Shown here: one piece after another, positions 25,088 to 31,575 of the stretch
Layout: every line of letters begins with the position of its first letter
Numbering within the stretch: the stretch's first letter is position 1
NCBI GenBank assembly: GCA_017441945.1
Contig: JAFSBG010000007.1
Location: forward strand, 1-34,781
DNA length: 34,781 nt
Direction: 5' to 3'
Origin: Clostridia bacterium
GTDB taxonomy: Bacteria > Bacillota > Clostridia > Oscillospirales > Butyricicoccaceae
Program-made: the position numbers and the translations under genes
Notes under the pieces: model-generated
Told to the model about the DNA's origin: nothing
Database searches by the model: none
What the model saw: only the letters and a program-made list of their open reading frames with translations

Positions 25088-25426
25088 ATGACAGATATCT
25101 ATACAGGTTACGGCTGGGGCAGAAGTCATGTGGGAATGTGCGGCAGCGGCGATATTTATAAAGGCTATGGCTGGGGCAAATCGTGCATAGGCTCATATAC
25201 TGTCAGCGGTGATGTGTATTCCGGTTACGGCTGGGGCAAGACTTTTGTCGGCTCATTTTCAAATGGCACAGTCTACGAAGGCTATGGCTGGGGCAGAAGC
25301 ATTGTGGGCGAATATAAAAACGGCGATATCTATAAGGGTTATGGCTGGAGCCGTGAGCGTATCGGCGAATATGTCGGTGAAGATGGCGGTGCAGCCGCAG
25401 CTGCGCTTTTGCTGTTGCTAAAATAG
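25088..25426 (+). CDS. Five-repeat GYGWG protein
   Basis: The protein has 112 residues; GTAGGTGAT lies before ATG. It consists almost entirely of five repeats of 19-21 residues with consensus GDIYxGYGWGxSxxGxY. The last repeat has GYGWS. The tail is GGAAAAALLLLLK, which is hydrophobic and might insert in or touch a membrane. The alternation of aromatic and Gly residues suggests short beta-hairpins, as in MORN-like or other beta-repeat proteins. I have seen small repeat proteins with a similar Ala/Leu tail in other bacteria but know no function. It is the last gene before the terminator at 25431. Confidence 0.8.
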   Translation: MTDIYTGYGWGRSHVGMCGSGDIYKGYGWGKSCIGSYTVSGDVYSGYGWGKTFVGSFSNGTVYEGYGWGRSIVGEYKNGDIYKGYGWSRERIGEYVGEDGGAAAAALLLLLK

Positions 25427-25430
25427 ATAT

Positions 25431-25456
25431 AAAGGCATCCGTAAGGGTGCCTTTTT
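25431..25456 (+). terminator. Rho-independent terminator ending the TIR/TerB block
   Basis: AAAGGCATCC pairs with GGGTGCCTTT (one G-T pair) around a GTAA loop, and the 3' arm runs into a T-run. It starts four bases after the repeat-protein gene and marks the end of the long + strand gene set. Confidence 0.9.
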
Positions 25457-25470
25457 TACTGCACAAGCCC

Positions 25471-25499
25471 GTAGGGGACGGTGCTTGTCAACGTCCCGC
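25471..25499 (+). repeat. GTAGGGG-type intergenic hairpin repeat, copy 1
   Basis: GTAGGGGACG is followed by a 10-11-base loop and CGTCCCGC. The same plan occurs at 25581-25605 and 29755-29783. Confidence 0.6.
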
Positions 25500-25532
25500 A
25501 AACGCACAAACTCCGCCCCTGCATTGGATTTC

Positions 25533-25560
25533 CTGTCATTCTGAACAAAGTGAAGAATCT
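25533..25560 (+). repeat. TGTCATTCTGA...GAAGAATCT dispersed repeat
   Basis: This short sequence runs from CTGTCATTCTGA to GTGAAGAATCT. A longer relative with the same two ends and an inserted middle lies at 29902-29967. It is a widespread type of intergenic repeat in gut bacteria, from general recollection. Confidence 0.5.
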
Positions 25561-25580
25561 CCACTCCAATAGCACAATCC

Positions 25581-25630
25581 TGTAGGGGCGGGGTTCTCCC
25601 GCCCGCGGGAGGCGGAACGCCTCCCCTACA
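25581..25630 (+). repeat. GTAGGGG-type repeat, copy 2, with outer inverted repeat
   Basis: TGTAGGGG (25581-25588) and CCCCTACA (25623-25630) form a perfect outer inverted repeat. Inside are a GGCGGG/CCCGCC hairpin and a GGAGGCG/CGCCTCC hairpin. The 321-base gap 25427-25747 consists of the terminator, these repeats and a promoter; no gene is seen. Confidence 0.65.
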
Positions 25631-25681
25631 ATGAATTTTCCATCATTCTGCTTTAATTTATAATATTTTCCACAATCACTC

Positions 25682-25710
25682 TTGTTCATCAACCTCATTT
25701 ATAGTATAAT
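25682..25710 (+). promoter_or_regulatory. Promoter of the acetamidase gene
   Basis: TTGTTC (25682-25687) and TATAAT (25705-25710) are separated by 17 bases. Expected transcription start is near 25717, about 30 bases before the ATG. Confidence 0.65.
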
Positions 25711-25747
25711 ATTATAAAACAATAATAACCACACAGGAGGTACCCCT

Positions 25748-26617
25748 ATGCGCGTTACAGCCGATAAGAAAGTTGATATTCTGGATAAAAATAATGCCCC
25801 TGCATTTTACTGCAAGGACGGCGACACAGTAGTTTTTGAAACAAGCGACTGCTTTGACAGCACAATTCATTATGATGGCTCTGTCCATCAGGATAAGCCT
25901 TTTATGCACAACCCTGCAACAGGCCCTGTCTATATCGAAGGCGCAGAAGAAGGCGACATTCTCTGCGTTGAAATAGTGAAAATCAAGACAAATGACTACG
26001 GAATCGTAGGCACAGCCTTCGGCTCAGGCGGCTTTGCCCATGTTGATAAGAAATTCTCTGCAGGAGTTTTCGATATAAAGGACGGCTATTGCCATTTCCA
26101 TGGCAGAAAGCTTGAGCTCAATCCTATGATTGGTGTTATCGGTGTTGCGCCAGAGGGCGAAGGCGTCCTCACAGTCAGCGCAGGCTCCCACGGCGGCAAT
26201 ATGGACTGCACACAGGTCAAGGAAGGTGCAAAATTATACTTCCCTGTAGCTGTCGACGGTGCACTTTTCGCAACAGGTGACCTTCACATCGTAATGGGTG
26301 ACGGCGAAGTTGTGGGCTATGGTGTTGAAGCCGGCGGCGAAGTCACAGCGAAATTCACAGTTATCAAGGGCGAAAAAATCGAAAATCCTATCATCCATGT
26401 CGACAACAAGGTGATGGTGGTTGCATCTGCTGAAACTCTCGACAAGGCGGCCGACCTTGCGGTGCGTGATATGCACAAGCTGTTAGTAAAGGGTGGATGG
26501 GGCGACGAAGAAGCAGGTATGCTTATGAGCCTCAAGTGCGACCTTGTCATCTGTCAGATTGTAAACCCTGTAAAGACAGTCCGCGCTGTCATCAATGCAG
26601 ACCTGATGAAGAAATAG
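25748..26617 (+). CDS. Acetamidase/formamidase family protein
   Basis: The protein has 289 residues; AGGAGG lies before ATG. It matches the FmdA/AmdA family in length and in conserved stretches: HNPATGPVYIEGAEEGD near residues 57-73, a Gly-rich MGDGEVVGYGVEAGG and SAGSHGGNMDCTQV. The family hydrolyses short amides such as formamide or acetamide to ammonia and the acid, in the cytosol. It is transcribed from its own promoter and followed after 9 bases by the acetyltransferase-like gene. True substrate is not clear, and many gut homologs are uncharacterised. Confidence 0.9.
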   Translation: MRVTADKKVDILDKNNAPAFYCKDGDTVVFETSDCFDSTIHYDGSVHQDKPFMHNPATGPVYIEGAEEGDILCVEIVKIKTNDYGIVGTAFGSGGFAHVDKKFSAGVFDIKDGYCHFHGRKLELNPMIGVIGVAPEGEGVLTVSAGSHGGNMDCTQVKEGAKLYFPVAVDGALFATGDLHIVMGDGEVVGYGVEAGGEVTAKFTVIKGEKIENPIIHVDNKVMVVASAETLDKAADLAVRDMHKLLVKGGWGDEEAGMLMSLKCDLVICQIVNPVKTVRAVINADLMKK

Positions 26618-26626
26618 GGTAAAACT

Positions 26627-27253
26627 ATGAATTACACGGTAGTTGACATAGAAAACTGGTCTCGCGCCAGTCTTTTCAACTTCTATATCGGCAAGCTGAG
26701 GGTGGTTATGAGCCTTACTGTCGATATCGACGTTACGCATCTTCTTGATTACGTCCATAAAAATGGTCTCAGATTTTATCCTGCCATGATATGGGCTGTA
26801 TCTAAAGTGGCAAATTCCCACGATGAATTCAAATATGGCTGGAAGGATGATGTCCTTGTAAAGTGGGATTATATCTTCCCGTCCTATGCAAATTTCAATA
26901 AATCGGATGAAACTTTCACCAAATATTCGACAGAATACAGAGAAAACCTCGAAGAATTCCACAGCCTGTATATAGACGACCGGGAAAAATACAAAGATGC
27001 CCGTGGACTTCAAAAAAGCGTGCCTAATGCCTTTGATGTGTCCTGTCTGCCGTGGGTGAATTACAGACACTTTGATGTCCATGTTTTTGACGAAGGCAAG
27101 TTTATCGCACCTATTGTGACATGGGGCAAATATGAGCAGAAGGACGGAAGATTTATTATGCCACTGAGCGTGAATATCCACCACGCCGTGTGCGACGGCT
27201 TCCATCTTTCAAGATTTTTCAATGAGGTCCAGCAGCTCATCGATTCATTGTAG
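26627..27253 (+). CDS. CatA-like O-acetyltransferase
   Basis: The protein has 208 residues, near the usual 210-220 of trimeric chloramphenicol acetyltransferases. The active-site motif HHAVCDGFH is at residues 185-193, with the catalytic base expected at H186, and DG for the structural pair. The N-terminal region (FNFYIGKLRVVMSLTVDIDVT) replaces the more conserved start of resistance enzymes. Such chromosomal CatA-like proteins are common in clostridia and need not confer drug resistance. It is probably co-transcribed with the acetamidase gene. Confidence 0.88.
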   Translation: MNYTVVDIENWSRASLFNFYIGKLRVVMSLTVDIDVTHLLDYVHKNGLRFYPAMIWAVSKVANSHDEFKYGWKDDVLVKWDYIFPSYANFNKSDETFTKYSTEYRENLEEFHSLYIDDREKYKDARGLQKSVPNAFDVSCLPWVNYRHFDVHVFDEGKFIAPIVTWGKYEQKDGRFIMPLSVNIHHAVCDGFHLSRFFNEVQQLIDSL

Positions 27254-27267
27254 AGGAGAACTGCATA

Positions 27268-27627
27268 ATGAGATTTATCAAAAATAAAACCCTTACTTTT
27301 CTTTTTGTTATGCTGATAATTATAGGAATTATTGCGCCGATTACTATGCACTATAACAAAATGACAGAGGTAGAGTGGTATTTCAGAACCCATCCTACAG
27401 AGGGAAGATTTACCAATCCCAAGGTAAAAATGGTATATGCAGAAATCGTGTTCCCGTTCACTCTCGAGGTCGGCATCTATCCTGAACTGACGGCTGAAAT
27501 TGAAGAAGAAATTCGAGCGCTGGGCGAACCTTATAACGCAAGATGGGTGAAATATGTGGGAACATCGCGCTCGGTTTATCCGTCAAAGGAAAATGATCTT
27601 GGAATAACAGTTCCTACATTCTTTTAG
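27268..27627 (+). CDS. Small N-anchored membrane protein
   Basis: The protein has 119 residues; GAGGAG lies before ATG. One N-terminal membrane segment (about residues 9-27, TLTFLFVMLIIIGIIAPIT) follows a basic start (MRFIKNK), so the C-terminal about 90 residues should be outside. The soluble part contains YAEIVFPFTLEV and no cysteines. No family is recognised. It lies 14 bases after the acetyltransferase gene. Confidence 0.7.
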   Translation: MRFIKNKTLTFLFVMLIIIGIIAPITMHYNKMTEVEWYFRTHPTEGRFTNPKVKMVYAEIVFPFTLEVGIYPELTAEIEEEIRALGEPYNARWVKYVGTSRSVYPSKENDLGITVPTFF

Positions 27628-27661
27628 CAGAAATAAAATATGAGCATAAAATCAGTTTATA

Positions 27662-27683
27662 GGGAGGGTTTCCGTGCCCTCCT
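27662..27683 (+). terminator. GGAGGG hairpin after the small membrane-protein gene
   Basis: GGAGGG (27663-27668) pairs with CCCTCC (27677-27682) over a TTTCCGTG loop. No T-run follows. It is of the same hairpin type as those at 14401 and 33957. Confidence 0.4.
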
Positions 27684-27737
27684 GCAAAGTCATCAGCATC
27701 TCTATCCAGCGCACCACGAATATCCAAAGGAGCAATT

Positions 27738-28481
27738 ATGAAACAGACAGAAATACTTGTGAAATCCACACTTGATGGCACAATGCAGCCGTCATTATTC
27801 TATAAATCCCCGAATGCAAACCGTCCGCTCCTTGTGGGGCTTCACACATGGAGCTATGACCGTTTCAATCAGATTGAAAATATGCTCCCTTATGCCGAAA
27901 AGTATGATTTTAATCTGCTTCTCCCTGAATTTCGCGGACCGAATCTTATGAGCAATCCGAAATGCACACAGGCCTGCGGCTCCCGCCTTGCAAGGCAGGA
28001 TGTCAAGGATGCCATCGATGCAGTTATCAGCGAGGTGGACAAGGACAATATTTTCCTGCTCGGTCTTTCGGGCGGCGGACACATGGCGCTTATGATGGCA
28101 GGCTTCATCCCTGAGTATTTCAAGGCGATTGGCTCTTATGTGCCGATAACCGACCTTGAAAAATGGACTGTGCAGAATCCTGACTATGCCGATAACCTCC
28201 GCGCCTGCTGTGTAAGCGTGGAAGAAATGGCAGACCGCTCGCCGATGAGCTATATCGACAACATTGCCAAGGCAAATATCAAGGTTTTCCACGGCAAATA
28301 TGACCCTGTCGTGCCTGTCTGCCAGAGCCTTGAATTGTTTGATGCCATAATGAAAAAGTATCCGGAATCGAGAGTTTTCCTCGACATTTTCGATGGAGGG
28401 CACGAAATTGATATGGAGCAGGCTATGTACTGGCTGCTTTCCCAGTATAATGGGGCAAAAAAGACCAAAGTAACAGGATAA
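27738..28481 (+). CDS. Alpha/beta hydrolase (prolyl-oligopeptidase/esterase-like)
   Basis: The protein has 247 residues; AAAGGAG lies before ATG. The catalytic triad is visible: S111 in GLSGGGHMAL, D189 in HGKYDPVVP and H222 in DGGHEID. The oxyanion region is near LLVGLHTW. There is no signal peptide, so it is cytosolic. The GxSxGG elbow and the HGxxDxxVP strand fit S9-type peptidases and acyl esterases; substrate cannot be told. Confidence 0.88.
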   Translation: MKQTEILVKSTLDGTMQPSLFYKSPNANRPLLVGLHTWSYDRFNQIENMLPYAEKYDFNLLLPEFRGPNLMSNPKCTQACGSRLARQDVKDAIDAVISEVDKDNIFLLGLSGGGHMALMMAGFIPEYFKAIGSYVPITDLEKWTVQNPDYADNLRACCVSVEEMADRSPMSYIDNIAKANIKVFHGKYDPVVPVCQSLELFDAIMKKYPESRVFLDIFDGGHEIDMEQAMYWLLSQYNGAKKTKVTG

Positions 28482-28495
28482 TTTACAAAATACAC

Positions 28496-28527
28496 TTGAT
28501 ATTCAGACGAAAATGAGTTATTATAAT
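28496..28527 (+). promoter_or_regulatory. Promoter of the 78-residue membrane-protein gene
   Basis: TTGATA (28496-28501) with TATTAT (28519-28524) at 17 bases; an overlapping TATAAT (28522-28527) would give a 20-base spacer. A hairpin TGGCCGC-CCT-GCGGTCA (28540-28556) lies in the predicted leader. Confidence 0.5.
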
Positions 28528-28583
28528 ATATAGACTATCTGGCCGCCCTGCGGTCATAACATAAAAATCCAAGGAGGCTATAT

Positions 28584-28820
28584 ATGACTTCAGCCGAAAT
28601 TATGCGCGAATCGATCGCGATGTTTTTCCATAGCGGCATCACATTCTCGTTTGCAATTTCCACAATTATCGTTGGGCTTGCCCTCATCTTCTTTATGCCT
28701 GATTATCTCACAAAGGGGCAGAAAAGCACGCTGAGAAACCTTTCCATCGTGTTCACACCTTATGTTATTTACATAATCTATGTCCTCGCCACAAACGGCT
28801 GGACAATGCCAATTTATTAG
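28584..28820 (+). CDS. Small two-TM membrane protein
   Basis: The protein has 78 residues; AAGGAGG lies before ATG. Two hydrophobic segments (about 17-36 and 53-72) are joined by a basic loop with KGQKSTLRN, suggesting a hairpin with the loop inside. No family is recognised. It has its own promoter and terminator, so it is a stand-alone gene. Confidence 0.75.
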   Translation: MTSAEIMRESIAMFFHSGITFSFAISTIIVGLALIFFMPDYLTKGQKSTLRNLSIVFTPYVIYIIYVLATNGWTMPIY

Positions 28821-28827
28821 TATTGAT

Positions 28828-28853
28828 AAAGCTCCCATTGAGGGAGCTTTTTT
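28828..28853 (+). terminator. Rho-independent terminator
   Basis: AAAGCTCCC pairs perfectly with GGGAGCTTT around ATTGA, followed by more T. It ends the 78-residue membrane-protein gene. Confidence 0.92.
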
Positions 28854-28864
28854 CAGCTTATTCA

Positions 28865-28913
28865 GCCTCCCATTGTTAAGGGGAGGGGGACCGTTGGAAC
28901 AACGGTGGAGGGG
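28865..28913 (+). repeat. Dispersed double-hairpin repeat, copy B
   Basis: A GCCTCCC...GGGAGG stem is followed by CCGTT-GGAAC-AACGG and then GGAGGGG. It has the same plan as 14438-14485, with compensating changes in the second hairpin. Confidence 0.75.
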
Positions 28914-28943
28914 TGTAGCCGTAGGCGTCTAATAAATCCGTCC

Positions 28944-28972
28944 TTGCACAACCCTTGCAAATATTATATAAT
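28944..28972 (+). promoter_or_regulatory. Promoter of the phosphodiesterase gene
   Basis: TTGCAC (28944-28949) and TATAAT (28967-28972) with a 17-base spacer, about 30 bases before the ATG. Confidence 0.7.
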
Positions 28973-29001
28973 ATACCTATCAAAACAAAGGAGAAGCCTT
29001 T

Positions 29002-29727
29002 ATGAACACTATAAAAATTGACGGCAATGTTAAAATGGTGGCTCACCGCGGTTTAAGCGGTATTGAGCGTGAAAATACAAATCCTGCCTTTGTTGCGGCA
29101 GGCAACCGCAGTTACTGGGGGATTGAAACCGATGTCCACAAGACTCTTGACGGTCAGTTTATCATAATCCATGATGAAACCACCGAGCGTGTAACTGATG
29201 GCAGAGTCAATATCAACATCGAGGAAAGTCCTTACGATGCCGTGCGCGACCTTGTCCTTCCCGACAAGGACGGCAGCCTTAACCGTCAGGACATCCGCAT
29301 TCCGCTTCTCATCGACTATATCAGAATCTGCAAAAAATACGAGAAAATCGCAGTTTTAGAGCTGAAAAATCCTTTCGCAGACGAGGATATTGCAAAGATA
29401 GTCGATATTATCAAGGGTGAAAATTATCTTGAAAATGTCACATTCATTTCATTTGATTTTAACAACTGCGCCGTACTTCGCAAAATGTTGCCGGAACAGA
29501 GCATTCAGTGGCTGACTTATAAGGAAATCGACGAAGCGGCGATAAATAATATCCTTGAGCACAAGCTGGACATCGATGCTCATTATAAGCTTCTGAGCCG
29601 TGAACTTATTGAAAAGCTTCACGCAAAGGGCGTCACGGTAAACTGCTGGACAGTAGACGATAAGGAAATGGCAGAAAAGCTTATCGAATGGGGCGTGGAT
29701 ATGATTACATCCAATATTCTGGAGTAA
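29002..29727 (+). CDS. Glycerophosphodiester phosphodiesterase (GDPD family)
   Basis: The protein has 241 residues; AAAGGAGAAG lies before ATG. The family signature is intact: H15-R16 in VAHRG, E42-x-D44 in GIETDV and H57-D58 in IIHDET, with the later VAVLELK-like strand (IAVLELKNP) and CWTVDD near the end. It hydrolyses glycerophosphodiesters from phospholipid breakdown to glycerol-3-phosphate and an alcohol, using a divalent metal. No signal peptide is present, so it acts in the cytosol. It is a single gene with its own promoter. Confidence 0.93.
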   Translation: MNTIKIDGNVKMVAHRGLSGIERENTNPAFVAAGNRSYWGIETDVHKTLDGQFIIIHDETTERVTDGRVNINIEESPYDAVRDLVLPDKDGSLNRQDIRIPLLIDYIRICKKYEKIAVLELKNPFADEDIAKIVDIIKGENYLENVTFISFDFNNCAVLRKMLPEQSIQWLTYKEIDEAAINNILEHKLDIDAHYKLLSRELIEKLHAKGVTVNCWTVDDKEMAEKLIEWGVDMITSNILE

Positions 29728-29754
29728 ACCAACTTTTCAACTTGGCAAAATCAA

Positions 29755-29783
29755 TGTAGGGACCGGCGTCCTCGACGGTCCGC
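29755..29783 (+). repeat. GTAGGG-type intergenic hairpin repeat, copy 3
   Basis: TGTAGGGACCG, a loop and CGGTCCGC, as in the copies at 25471 and 25581. Confidence 0.55.
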
Positions 29784-29814
29784 AGGGAAAGTAAGAGTGA
29801 AAAGTGAAAAACTG

Positions 29815-29832
29815 TGGTGTGATGAATCACAT
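29815..29832 (-). repeat. GTGATNNATCAC hairpin repeat
   Basis: On the minus strand this reads AATGTGATTCATCACAC, matching AATGTGATTTATCACAC at 976-992 with one change. It forms a small hairpin. Confidence 0.4.
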
Positions 29833-29847
29833 TTGATAGGGGTCTCT

Positions 29848-29893
29848 CCCTCCGTCATGCTGACGCAAGCCACCTCCCTCCTCAGAGGGAGGC
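29848..29893 (-). repeat. Dispersed double-hairpin repeat, copy C (inverted)
   Basis: Read on the minus strand it has GCCTCCCTC...GGGAGG, then a GCGTCA-GCA-TGACGG hairpin and GGAGGG. This is the plan of copies A and B. The gap 29728-30064 holds only repeats and the terminator at 30008; no gene is seen. Confidence 0.7.
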
Positions 29894-29901
29894 AAGAAGA
29901 C

Positions 29902-29967
29902 TTGTCATCCTGATATTCACCCCAACGAGCAGGCTCGTCGGGGTCCCCGTCGCTCGTGAAGAATCTT
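29902..29967 (+). repeat. TGTCATCCTGA...GAAGAATCT repeat with inserted hairpin
   Basis: It has the ends of the 25533 repeat with an inserted CGAGC-AGGCTCG segment and G/C-rich palindromes between them. Confidence 0.45.
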
Positions 29968-30007
29968 TCCTCACCAACCGCACAATTTAATAGTTTTAAG
30001 TAAACAT

Positions 30008-30042
30008 AAAAAAGCGGTCTTCAGAGCACAAGACCGCTTTTT
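30008..30042. terminator. Bidirectional rho-independent terminator
   Basis: AAAAAGCGGTCTT pairs perfectly with AAGACCGCTTTTT over an 8-base loop, with T-runs on both strands. It can end the phosphodiesterase transcript from the left and the minus-strand array from the right. Confidence 0.92.
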
Positions 30043-30064
30043 CTTTTTAAATTTTATATGGAAG

Positions 30065-30466
30065 CTAAGAAATTGACTCAATTGAGTGTAGTGTCAGAAG
30101 CCTGCTGCCGCCCTTGCCATCGCGATATAATATGTGATGACGGGTAAAGGGCGAGATGTAATATTTGCCGTTAAAATCGTCTTCGGAAAGCTGTGGGGTC
30201 AGATATAGAATATGGTTTCCGCTAAGACTGGCAACTTCAACAGGAATAAAATATTGCAAAGAAAAGTATTTGCCATCGTCATCCGACCTGTAAATATACA
30301 TATCGTCTCCGTACAGCACCCCTGTACCTTTGTCAGGAAGAATAATACCGCCTGGCTCGGTGGGAAACCTGAATGCCAGAAAATACAGAACAAACCCTGC
30401 TGCAAGCAAAACCGCAAGGGAAACTATAATTTTCTTTCCGATATACTTCGTCATAATGTACCTCAT
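30065..30466 (-). CDS. Small-class anchored paralog 2
   Basis: The protein has 133 residues, one N-terminal membrane segment (about 9-28) after MTKYIGKK, and a soluble part outside. It shares YFIPVEV and the SPFxRxxI...R.G...LLTL pattern with the 127-residue protein encoded at 31176-31559, so they are paralogs. The start overlaps the upstream stop by four bases (ATGA), showing coupling. It is the last gene of the array before the terminator at 30008. Function unknown. Confidence 0.75.
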   Translation of the reverse strand: MRYIMTKYIGKKIIVSLAVLLAAGFVLYFLAFRFPTEPGGIILPDKGTGVLYGDDMYIYRSDDDGKYFSLQYFIPVEVASLSGNHILYLTPQLSEDDFNGKYYISPFTRHHILYRDGKGGSRLLTLHSIESIS

Positions 30467-31176
30467 TTTATCTCAAATAATTCGGCAAAAAGCGCCGAGG
30501 TATCTTTCGTGAGATTGAATACCGAGCGGTTGTCGGCCGCCATAAGCTTGCCGTATTGATGATTATATCCTAAAATATCTATTGTTTCGCCATTTTTAAG
30601 CCCGAAACTCAAAGGTAAAGTGTCATATTCTGTTCGCCGACTGCGGGCATCAATTATCCATTCCTCATTGGAAATCGCATCGTAAATCCGCTCGATATCA
30701 TTCTCTGCCCTTATTGAAATGCCGTTCATTTCAATGCTTTCAATGTCGGTATGATCATTTATTTTATAAATAAGCTCAAATACCTTGCTGTATGTATAGC
30801 GAAGCTCGCTTCCGTCGGGATTTTCAAAGTGGGAAAACTTCAGCGTGTGTATATCAAAAAGCGATTTGTAGCCAAGATGTGCAATATTATCTGCAGAGTT
30901 TTGTGCGTAAATATGCTTTGCATAAGGAATTGGCTTAAAATAACTCCAATATCCGTCAGAGTAGTATTCGTCAAAGGCATAAACGGCATTCAGCCCGTTG
31001 ATTTCAATGGGATATGTGTAGTCATACAGAGCAACAACGAGAGGTGAAGCGAAAAACTTGAACATTTCCCTGTCGGACATCAGCGTGTCAGGGCGAAGAA
31101 TGACAAAAAGCGCAAGGGTAAGCAAAACAAAGATTGTGATATAGTATACCGCCCGTTTGGTGATATATTTGGCCAT
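30463..31176 (-). CDS. Large-class anchored paralog 4
   Basis: The protein has 237 residues: MAKYITKRAVYY, one membrane segment, then an outside domain. It aligns with the first gene of the array over FDEYYSDxYW, LGYKSxFDxHxLKFSH, YTYSxVFExIYKI and NGETIDIL. The start codon overlaps the upstream stop by one base (TAATG). Its start lies in a 50-base repeat also found at the start of the next upstream gene. It is not a recognised family, and no catalytic motif is visible. Confidence 0.78.
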   Translation of the reverse strand: MAKYITKRAVYYITIFVLLTLALFVILRPDTLMSDREMFKFFASPLVVALYDYTYPIEINGLNAVYAFDEYYSDGYWSYFKPIPYAKHIYAQNSADNIAHLGYKSLFDIHTLKFSHFENPDGSELRYTYSKVFELIYKINDHTDIESIEMNGISIRAENDIERIYDAISNEEWIIDARSRRTEYDTLPLSFGLKNGETIDILGYNHQYGKLMAADNRSVFNLTKDTSALFAELFEIK

Positions 31177-31192
31177 TATTCCACCGCCTTTT
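31143..31192 (-). repeat. 50-bp direct repeat at a gene junction, copy 1
   Basis: Identical except for one base to 31526-31575. It spans the end of one gene (KAVE-stop), the ribosome binding site, the TAATG overlap and the first codons of the next (MAKYITKRAVY). Confidence 0.9.
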
Positions 31193-31559
31193 CTGTTTTA
31201 TAAAGTGTGAAAAGCATTTTTGAAGTGCCGCTCCGCGCAATTATGTACTTACGGGAAAAAGGAGAAGCGTAAAATTTGGGACTTGTGTCATCGAAGGTTA
31301 TTTTTACAGCGTCCATGATATACCCCTGCGGGACAGCGTATTCAACCTGCACAGGAATAAAATAAACAGGTGAAAAACAGCGGCTTTCATAGTCTGGCTT
31401 ATAAAAATAATCGGTATCATCCCATTGCACCCGCCAGCTTCGCAGGTATATACTATCTTCAAAGCCGTATGCGCTGAGAGTAAGCATATATACGATAAAA
31501 CCAAGAATAAGAACGATAATTATTGAGTATACCGCCCGTTTAGTGATATATTTGGCCAT
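31176..31559 (-). CDS. Small-class anchored paralog 1
   Basis: The protein has 127 residues: MAKYITKRAVYS, one membrane segment (about 12-30), outside soluble part with PVYFIPVQV and SPFSRKYIIARSG. It is related to the 133-residue protein at 30065. The C-terminus ends TEKAVE, like the end of the upstream neighbour. It overlaps both neighbours by one base (TAATG at each junction). Function unknown. Confidence 0.75.
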   Translation of the reverse strand: MAKYITKRAVYSIIIVLILGFIVYMLTLSAYGFEDSIYLRSWRVQWDDTDYFYKPDYESRCFSPVYFIPVQVEYAVPQGYIMDAVKITFDDTSPKFYASPFSRKYIIARSGTSKMLFTLYKTEKAVE

Positions 31560-31575
31560 TATTCCACCGCCTTTT
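31526..31575 (-). repeat. 50-bp direct repeat at a gene junction, copy 2
   Basis: Partner of 31143-31192 with one mismatch. It carries a GGCGGTGG ribosome binding site, the stop/start overlap and the start of a membrane anchor. Confidence 0.9.

Noticed and set aside
25088..25400. Regular repeats resembling a CRISPR array
   Set aside because: The period is about 60 bases, the repeats keep one reading frame with synonymous changes, and they encode GYGWG protein repeats; there are no unrelated spacers.
26627..27253. A chloramphenicol resistance gene
   Set aside because: The active-site motif is present, but the N-terminal part is diverged and the context is metabolic. Only a CatA-like acetyltransferase can be claimed.
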